From an uncultured Parasphingopyxis sp. (GTDB lineage Bacteria > Pseudomonadota > Alphaproteobacteria > Sphingomonadales > Sphingomonadaceae), in contig CAJQMX010000111.1 of assembly GCA_905479515.1 (NCBI GenBank), forward strand, positions 1-18,211: a stretch of DNA of 18,211 bases, given 5' to 3'. Positions 13,297 to 18,211 of the stretch are shown piece by piece. A program made the translations under genes and the position numbers. The notes beneath the pieces were generated by a model. It was not told where the DNA came from. It saw only the letters and a list, made by a program, of their open reading frames with translations, and did not search any database. The first letter of the stretch is position 1. Each line of letters begins with the position of its first letter.

Positions 13297-13324
13297 CAAC
13301 CCCTCAAAATTGAAAGACACATCC

Positions 13325-13600
13325 ATGTCTCGAAATCCTTCTTACCCGCCACGCAAGCGTGGAGACGGCGGCTGGCTAGCCCTTTCGCTTTCCGTCCTGA
13401 TGATGGTCCTTTGTTATCCGCAGGTCTTTGGAATCGCTCGTTGGATCATGGAAACATTCTTCGAGGATGTTTCTTCAGATGCAGGATATCTGGTTATTCC
13501 CATTTTTCTGCTCTGCATGATGGTCGGTTTCTTTGGCCTGACGGTCTTGTTCCAACTGATCCCGAAGCTCTTCCTGCTCGGTCTGTTCACACGGCGGTAG
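13325..13600 (+). CDS. Two-TM small membrane protein upstream of coupling protein
   Basis: 91 residues from ATG 13325; a TTG at 13310 is in frame but has no better ribosome binding site. A basic, proline-rich N-terminus (NPSYPPRKRGDGG) is followed by a hydrophobic helix (WLALSLSVLMMVLCYPQVFG), a short acidic loop (ETFFEDVSSDAG) and a second long hydrophobic segment (YLVIPIFLLCMMVGFFGLTV and onward), ending RR. This size and two-helix topology is what the N-terminal anchor of VirD4-type coupling proteins looks like. The next gene, a coupling protein lacking such an anchor, begins four bases after this stop. It may therefore supply the membrane anchor in trans. No family recognised. Confidence 0.7.
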   Translation: MSRNPSYPPRKRGDGGWLALSLSVLMMVLCYPQVFGIARWIMETFFEDVSSDAGYLVIPIFLLCMMVGFFGLTVLFQLIPKLFLLGLFTRR

Positions 13601-13604
13601 AGAA

Positions 13605-15239
13605 ATGGGCTTGCCTGATTTTGATAATGAGCGGTTTCGCTTCGGAAGCGCGGAGCTGGCATCCCAAGCACAAATCGCCGCCGCTGGTGCATATAATTTT
13701 ACTCCGCAAACACGGTTTGGAGGCTTCGCCTTTGGCCGGCCGTTTGGGCACGCGGGGCTTGCAGGGGAAGTGATTGTCGGCGGCGCTCGAAGCGGCAAGT
13801 TGGCAAGCTTGCTTGCCTATCAGCTTTGCCTGGGCGGGAGCCAGCACAATCGCGTCGTACTCGATGTCAAAGCGGAAGCGTTCTTCATTGCCAATCTTCT
13901 GGTCGTCGAAGGGCGCTATAGCTATGTCTGGAATCCCTGCCGGATCGCAGGGCTGCCGTTTCATCGGATCAACCCCGTCGATTACATTCACATCGATAGT
14001 CCAAGCCTGATCGATGATGTGATTGCATTTTGCGAAATGGCGATCCCGCTTTCAGGTGCGCCGCAATCGCGGTTCTTCGAAATGCGCGCGCGATGGTTTC
14101 TCCAGCATATCTGCCTGGCTCTGGTCGAGATGGACGGCGTTTTGCGGCTGGATCGCCTCTATTGGGCGGTTATGCTCTTCGTGGCCGGAGGCGATGAATG
14201 GCTGGAGCGCTTTGCTTTCCCTATGAGCCAATCACGCTTTGAGGATGTACGGCAATGCGAAGAAGAGATTGCAGGCCTTCGTTCACGTGAGGGCGGCGGT
14301 TTCGATGGCATTGCGGGTGAATTGAGCAAGAGTTTTATCTGTCTTAGCTCGCCGCAATTGCGGGCGTCCGTGAGTCCGCCCTACGATTTTTCTTTCAAGC
14401 AGCTTTGCGATGAAGGCCGTCTCTATACGGTCAATCTGTGCCCGAAGGGAGAATATGTCCGGCAATGGGCGCTGGTGATCAAGGCGATGTTCTTGGCGGC
14501 CAAGACCTATCGGGCCGTCGCGCCAAAAGCGCCGCGCCAACATTGGGTGATTGACGAAGCCGCCCAACTCGGCGCGGCACAGTTCATTCTTGATGCTTAC
14601 ACGATAGGGGCCGGCTCATGGGGTGTGACGCCGCTTACGGTTTGGCAAAGCACCTATCAGATGAGAGCTTTGGGTGAGAACGCGGAGAACATCCTGCTCG
14701 GAAGCGCGGGCTATCAAGCCTATTTCGGAATCAGGGATATGCCCTCTGCTATGAGCCTGAGCCGCCGCATTGGTGCTGAGACCCTCGAATATGATGATGA
14801 GGTCCAGCAGGCCAAAGCCCGACAAGGTTATAATCGAGCGCTCCTGGAGTTGATCGATGGCGGGGATGTCCTGAGCGCAGGACTGCAAGCCACTCACTAC
14901 AAACGCTCCTCCCGCATTCGCTCAAAGCAAAAGCGCGATGTGCGGACGCCGGATGAGATTTTGAATATGCCCGGCAGCAAGATGTATGTGTTCATGGATG
15001 GCGTCGATGGCGCGATCTATGCGGATCGCTACCCTTATTATGAGATGCTGTGGATGGCTGGGCGCTATCTAGGCTCTCCGTACCATCCGCCAATAGACCG
15101 TGTGCAGATAATGGGACGGCGCGGCCCGGAATATCGGCGCGTCATTACCGAAGCCGTTCCAGATAGGCTCGCACACTTTCCTCAATACCAACAAAGCGGC
15201 CAATGGTCGTATGTCGAAGGATTTCGTCCATGTCTGTGA
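13605..15239 (+). CDS. VirD4/TraG-like type IV coupling protein ATPase, soluble form
   Basis: 544 residues. GEVIVGGARSGKLASLLAY (54-72) is the Walker A region of the TraG/VirD4 ATPases, followed by RVVLDVKAEAFFI (the usual D-x-K-x-E strand). HWVIDEAAQLG (313-323) is Walker B, and VWQSTYQM (345-352) the sensor glutamine. Coupling proteins pump the relaxase-bound DNA strand into a type IV secretion channel. Two oddities: there are no N-terminal transmembrane helices, and the residue after the Walker A lysine is Leu66 instead of Ser/Thr, which normally helps hold magnesium. The adjacent two-helix membrane protein could provide the anchor. The end overlaps the next gene by ten bases. Family is secure; activity is uncertain given the altered P-loop. 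Confidence 0.88.
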   Translation: MGLPDFDNERFRFGSAELASQAQIAAAGAYNFTPQTRFGGFAFGRPFGHAGLAGEVIVGGARSGKLASLLAYQLCLGGSQHNRVVLDVKAEAFFIANLLVVEGRYSYVWNPCRIAGLPFHRINPVDYIHIDSPSLIDDVIAFCEMAIPLSGAPQSRFFEMRARWFLQHICLALVEMDGVLRLDRLYWAVMLFVAGGDEWLERFAFPMSQSRFEDVRQCEEEIAGLRSREGGGFDGIAGELSKSFICLSSPQLRASVSPPYDFSFKQLCDEGRLYTVNLCPKGEYVRQWALVIKAMFLAAKTYRAVAPKAPRQHWVIDEAAQLGAAQFILDAYTIGAGSWGVTPLTVWQSTYQMRALGENAENILLGSAGYQAYFGIRDMPSAMSLSRRIGAETLEYDDEVQQAKARQGYNRALLELIDGGDVLSAGLQATHYKRSSRIRSKQKRDVRTPDEILNMPGSKMYVFMDGVDGAIYADRYPYYEMLWMAGRYLGSPYHPPIDRVQIMGRRGPEYRRVITEAVPDRLAHFPQYQQSGQWSYVEGFRPCL

Positions 15240-15532
15240 AGTCGCCCGAAAACACGCTCAAAGCAGGTCAGGCCGCCAAAGATAATCTTGAGGCCGTCAA
15301 AGCGCGCATCGCATCCATGCGTGTGCGTTTGGCGCTGAGCGAGCGAAGCAAGGATATCGAAGGGCTTAATCAGGTGAGGGATCAATTAGATCGTTCGCTA
15401 AAACCTCGCGCCTCGAAATATGTTCGGGAGGCCGCAGACAGAGCAAATGAGATCAAGGCGTTTCGAAAGAAACGAAAAGCTCAAGCTTCGCCCCGTTCGC
15501 AAGATCGATCACGCAACCATTCACATTCATAA
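15230..15532 (+). CDS. Small basic helical protein in transfer block
   Basis: 100 residues from ATG 15230, overlapping the coupling protein stop, with GAAGG nine bases upstream. The sequence is almost wholly charged helix (AAKDNLEAVKARIASMRVRL, then DIEGLNQVRDQLDRSL) and ends in a very basic Lys/Arg/Ser/His tail (KKRKAQASPRSQDRSRNHSH), with no hydrophobic segment. It could be a DNA-binding mobilization accessory or a coupling-protein partner. I do not recognise a family. Translational coupling to the coupling protein gene supports a shared role. Confidence 0.65.
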   Translation: MSVKSPENTLKAGQAAKDNLEAVKARIASMRVRLALSERSKDIEGLNQVRDQLDRSLKPRASKYVREAADRANEIKAFRKKRKAQASPRSQDRSRNHSHS

Positions 15533-15549
15533 CCAAAAGGAGACTGCCC

Positions 15550-15972
15550 ATGACAGACGCCCCGCCAGGCCGGAACAAAGACAACGCCCCCGAGATCGTT
15601 TTGCGCGACGGCAATTTGAGAAGCGCCACATGGCGAAGTGAGGGTGAGTATGGCCCGCTTTTCAATACCAAGATTACAAAGCTCTACCGTGATGAAGATG
15701 GAAATCCACAAGAGACCTCCACGCTAGGCTCGAAAGACCTTCTGCGCGTCAGCGAGCTTGCCCGTGAGACGCATTACAAGATCCTCGCCCGCCAGCGTAA
15801 GCACGCCCAAGAGCGCAATGCGCAGCGCGAGGCTAATCAGCAAGAGCTGTCCGAAGACTGGCACGACGATGATAAACGCCGTGACGAGATTAAGCGGGAG
15901 CGTTTTAAAGACGAGCGCAAGCCGGTCCGTGGCACCCGCCGGGCGAAACCGCGAGATAGAGCGGCCCGCTAA
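15550..15972 (+). CDS. Charged hypothetical protein typical of alphaproteobacterial mobile elements
   Basis: 140 residues; AAAAGGAG precedes ATG 15550. The core APEIVLRDGNLRSATWRSEG, then YGPLFNTKITKLYRDEDGNP and KDLLRVSELARETHYKIL, is a pattern I associate with conserved hypothetical proteins near conjugation genes on alphaproteobacterial plasmids and islands. The first 60 residues look like a small beta-sheet domain, and the last 60 are a basic/acidic helix ending in an Arg-rich tail. Function is unknown. It closes the coupling protein gene cluster: its stop lies in a GC-rich hairpin and a terminator-like structure follows at 16018. Confidence 0.7.
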   Translation: MTDAPPGRNKDNAPEIVLRDGNLRSATWRSEGEYGPLFNTKITKLYRDEDGNPQETSTLGSKDLLRVSELARETHYKILARQRKHAQERNAQREANQQELSEDWHDDDKRRDEIKRERFKDERKPVRGTRRAKPRDRAAR

Positions 15973-15982
15973 ATCGCGGGCC
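15963..15982. repeat. GC-rich hairpin spanning the stop codon
   Basis: GGCCCGC (15963-15969) pairs with GCGGGCC (15976-15982), with the TAA stop in the loop. No T-run follows. It may stabilise the 3' end of the preceding mRNA. Confidence 0.5.
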
Positions 15983-16017
15983 TAAAGCCAAGCAGATTCT
16001 TCTTGCCAAAAAGCTCA

Positions 16018-16039
16018 AGTGAGCGTATGTTCACTTTTT
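16018..16039 (+). terminator. Probable rho-independent terminator
   Basis: AGTGAGC (16018-16024) pairs with GTTCACT (16029-16035), including one G-T wobble, around a 4-base loop, and five T residues follow directly (16035-16039). It sits 45 bases past the end of the charged hypothetical gene and would end the transfer block transcript before the recombinase unit. Confidence 0.5.
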
Positions 16040-16136
16040 GTTCTTGTTGCCTTTGGCGATCCTGCCAACGCGCAACGCAAGAAGAGGAAAGGACGAAAAT
16101 GATTGATACACCCTGATTGAAAAAGGACACCGAGTC

Positions 16137-16508
16137 ATGGAGGAAACCAGGACCACACACACACCAGCGGATCGCGCCGCCGCCACGCCGATAGAGGGCA
16201 AAAAGCGCACGATACAGAATGCCGTACAATTCGATCTCGAAGCCTACATGCCGCTTCTCGAAGATACGGATATCCCAGACGATGAGAAACTCGATTTGCT
16301 GCGGGCGCTCTATGCGATCATGGCCAGTTTCGTCGATCTGGGTTTTTCCATTGAAAATCCGCCTTGTGGAAAACCGCAAGAATTGGCCGATCCGTCCGCC
16401 CAGGCCGTGCGGGATCATGTATACTCATCCCATCACAATTTCACTGAACGCTTTGAAAATGCTGCAGGCCCTGTGCGCGATGCGGCGCAGGAAGGAGTCG
16501 AGGCATGA
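16137..16508 (+). CDS. Small acidic protein coupled to the recombinase
   Basis: 123 residues; AAAGGAC stands a few bases before ATG 16137. The centre FDLEAYMPLLEDTDIPDDEK, then LDLLRALYAIMASFVDLGF, resembles conserved small proteins found immediately before large serine recombinases in alphaproteobacterial islands. The ends are polar and probably flexible. Its stop overlaps the recombinase start (ATGA, 16505-16508), so the two are translationally coupled. It may regulate or assist recombination, for example as a directionality factor, but nothing in the sequence proves this. Confidence 0.7.
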   Translation: MEETRTTHTPADRAAATPIEGKKRTIQNAVQFDLEAYMPLLEDTDIPDDEKLDLLRALYAIMASFVDLGFSIENPPCGKPQELADPSAQAVRDHVYSSHHNFTERFENAAGPVRDAAQEGVEA

Positions 16509-18193
16509 ACTCGCAAAGGACAGTCACAAAATCAGCTATTATCTATTGCCGGATATCCTCGCTTAAACAAGCCTCAGACGGCGATGGCCTGAACAGTCAG
16601 GAGTATCGGTGTCGTCAGTATGCTGCACAAAAAGGCTATGACGTTGAGGCCGTCTTTCCCGACTCCATCACAGGGGGCGGAGATTATTTGAAGCGCCCCG
16701 GCATGGTGGCGCTTCTGACATATCTCGATGCACAAAAGGACAAGAACTACGTCGTCATCTTCGATGACCTCAAACGGCTCGCACGGGATACGGCAGCGCA
16801 TATTGCGCTTCGTCAAGAATTGTCATCGCGCGGCGCAACCGTTGAATCTCTGAATTTCAAATTCGAGGAGAGCCCCGAAGGCAAGTTCATCGAGACGATC
16901 ATAGCCGCGCAGGGACAATTAGAGCGTGAGCAAAATAGCCGTCAGGTCGTCCAGAAGATGAAGGCTCGGCTTGAAAAAGGCTTTTGGGTTTTTCACGCGC
17001 CAATCGGCATGAAGTACGTGCCGGCAAAAGGCGGCGGCAAAGTCCTAGTGCGTGATGAGCCTTTGGCCTCGATCTGCGCTGAAGCGCTGGAAGGTTTTGC
17101 GAGCAATCGGTTCGCCTCTCAGACTGAAGTGCTCCGCTGGCTGGAAGCTCAGCCTGAGTTTCCCAAAGATAAGCCCAATGGCACGCTTCGTCCTCAAAGC
17201 GTTGTGCGCTTCTTGGGCAAGGAGGTCTATGCGGGGCTGGTCTCTTCAAAGAAGTGGGGAGTGACGCTTCGCGAAGGCCAACATGAAGGCCTGATCTCTG
17301 TGGCTACCTATGAGCGCATCCAGCACAAGCTCAAAGAAGGCGTCTACGCACCGACCCGCATTGATACACGCGAGGACTTTGCGCTTCGCGGAGCGCTCAA
17401 ATGTGCGTGCTGTGGTTACAATCTCACGGGCGGCTGGTGCAAAGGTAAGTATAAGAAATACCCGTACTATTTTTGTGTGAACCGCGATTGCGAGCAGTGC
17501 TCCAAAACCATCTCCCGCGACAAGCTAGAGGGTGAGTTTGCTGACCTGTTGGGCCAGCTTGAGCCCGCACGAGCCCTGGTGAAAGTGGCGACGGCCATGC
17601 TGACCGATTGTTGGAATCAGCGCCTTGCGCGTGCCGAAGAGCGGGCAGAAGGATTCAGACGGGAAGCTGAGGCCTGCGAGAAGCAGATTGGCGAACTGGT
17701 CGACAGAATTATTGAGGCGACGAATCCCCGCGTGATCCAAGCCTATGAAGACAAGATTGCCGAGGCTGAAAAGCGCAAGCTCGTATTGCTCGAAAAAGCC
17801 GCTCAAACCGCCAGGCCGCAATTGCCTTTAGAGAGTTTGATTGAACTCTCCCTGAAATACGTCTCAGCGCCAAAAACTCTATGGGATTCAGGGGTGTTAG
17901 AGCTTCGCCGCTTGGTGCTCAGGCTCACATTTTCGAGTCATCTTCGTTACTCGAAAAAGGGCGGCATTGAACTCCCTGAAACGACAGCGCCGTTCAAATT
18001 ATTCAACCAAATCAACAATCTAAAAGGAGGAAAAATGACTGAAACGCCTGAATTCCCTTCAGCAGAAGGGATGGTGCCGCGAGGGAGAATTGAACTCCCG
18101 ACCTCATCATTACCAATGATGCGCTCTACCACTGAGCTACCGCGGCGTTTGCAGTTGCAGAATGCGGCGTTTAGCTTAAGCGATCCGACATGA
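16505..18193 (+). CDS. Large serine recombinase (integrase) overlapping tRNA-Thr
   Basis: 562 residues. IIYCRISSLKQ (12-22) carries the catalytic serine (Ser18) of the resolvase-type domain; FDDLKRLARD, FKFEESPEGKFIETI and LEREQNSRQ follow. Residues ~160-290 are the Recombinase domain (FWVFHAPIGMKYVPA). A zinc ribbon has Cys300/Cys303 and Cys324/Cys329/Cys332 as candidate ligands, and ~375-435 is a coiled coil. These domains define large serine integrases that insert elements at att sites. Codons 523-548 (MVPRGRIELPTSS and onward) are the antisense of the tRNA-Thr gene, and the last ~14 codons lie in flanking DNA, so the C-terminus is formed by the insertion site. The ancestral protein may have ended elsewhere. 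Function and family are secure; the native C-terminus is not. Confidence 0.9.
   Translation: MNSQRTVTKSAIIYCRISSLKQASDGDGLNSQEYRCRQYAAQKGYDVEAVFPDSITGGGDYLKRPGMVALLTYLDAQKDKNYVVIFDDLKRLARDTAAHIALRQELSSRGATVESLNFKFEESPEGKFIETIIAAQGQLEREQNSRQVVQKMKARLEKGFWVFHAPIGMKYVPAKGGGKVLVRDEPLASICAEALEGFASNRFASQTEVLRWLEAQPEFPKDKPNGTLRPQSVVRFLGKEVYAGLVSSKKWGVTLREGQHEGLISVATYERIQHKLKEGVYAPTRIDTREDFALRGALKCACCGYNLTGGWCKGKYKKYPYYFCVNRDCEQCSKTISRDKLEGEFADLLGQLEPARALVKVATAMLTDCWNQRLARAEERAEGFRREAEACEKQIGELVDRIIEATNPRVIQAYEDKIAEAEKRKLVLLEKAAQTARPQLPLESLIELSLKYVSAPKTLWDSGVLELRRLVLRLTFSSHLRYSKKGGIELPETTAPFKLFNQINNLKGGKMTETPEFPSAEGMVPRGRIELPTSSLPMMRSTTELPRRLQLQNAAFSLSDPT
18072..18146 (-). tRNA. tRNA-Thr (anticodon GGT)
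   Basis: Read on the minus strand from 18146, the sequence folds as a standard cloverleaf. Acceptor GCCGCGG pairs with TCGCGGC up to one mismatch or wobble, the D arm is GCTC/GAGC, and the anticodon stem CATCA/TGATG has loop TTGGTAA with anticodon GGT. The T arm is GGGAG/CTCCC with loop TTCAATT. An encoded CCA lies at 18074-18072. Length is 75 bases including CCA. Its 3' end faces the recombinase gene, which runs antisense through it. Confidence 0.97.
18072..18146. other. Probable attachment site of the element (attR-type junction)
   Basis: The recombinase reading frame enters the 3' end of an intact tRNA-Thr gene. Mobile elements commonly use tRNA 3' ends as attB and keep the gene intact at one junction. 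The crossover point cannot be fixed, because the partner junction is not in the window and serine integrases may leave very short duplications. Confidence 0.5.
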
Positions 18194-18211
18194 AAAGACA
18201 GTTTCGCCGCG

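Noticed and set aside
1..18211. CRISPR array
   Set aside because: No regularly spaced direct repeats with unique spacers were seen.

Overview
The window looks like the right-hand end of an integrated mobile element, with its cargo, in an alphaproteobacterial chromosome. The signs are a tRNA-Thr(GGT) gene at the right edge, overlapped by a large serine recombinase; a VirD4/TraG-like coupling protein with small neighbours of the kind carried by alphaproteobacterial plasmids and integrative elements; and an ArdA-type antirestriction gene at the left edge. GC content is moderate. I cannot name a genus from the sequence. No relaxase or mating-pair (VirB-type) genes lie in the window. The element is therefore either an integrative mobilizable element or one arm of a larger ICE that continues to the left.

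Layout. 1-315 (-): 3'-truncated ardA-like gene. 316-610: non-coding DNA rich in hairpins. 611-2086 (+): two-gene unit, a DUF5677-like helical protein and a gamma-glutamylcyclotransferase-fold protein. 2093-7541 (-): compact five-gene operon. In transcription order it encodes a beta-class DNA methyltransferase, a BglII/BstYI-like PD-(D/E)XK protein, a ParB/sulfiredoxin-fold protein, a SNF2-type helicase and a DUF3883 PD-(D/E)XK nuclease. 7542-8107: non-coding, with two inverted copies of a 10-bp operator-like word near the operon promoter and a chain of four stem-loops further upstream. 8108-8557 (-): small protein made of two tandem copies of one ~62-residue unit. 8766-9971 (+): coiled-coil protein. 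9968-10327 (-): exported small protein. 10602-11063 (+): small serine resolvase lacking its C-terminal HTH, preceded by dyads. 11102-12373 (+): Sel1-repeat protein with a C-terminal XRE-type HTH. 12385 onward (+): a promoter with a perfect 20-bp palindrome between -35 and -10, then a transfer gene block (zinc-finger protein, two small membrane proteins, coupling protein, two charged proteins, a small acidic protein) ending in the serine recombinase and tRNA-Thr.

The most interesting part is the 2093-7541 operon. It joins a type II-like modification/restriction pair to an ATP-dependent remodeller, a possible CTP-binding ParB-like protein and a second nuclease. The genes overlap or nearly touch, so they very probably act as one system. 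I infer anti-phage or anti-plasmid defence. The set does not match DISARM, BREX or classical type I/II/III R-M as I know them. An antirestriction gene and a restriction-like operon thus sit on the same apparent element, one suited to entering restricting hosts and the other to excluding competitors.

Family assignments come from motifs read by eye. No database search was possible.
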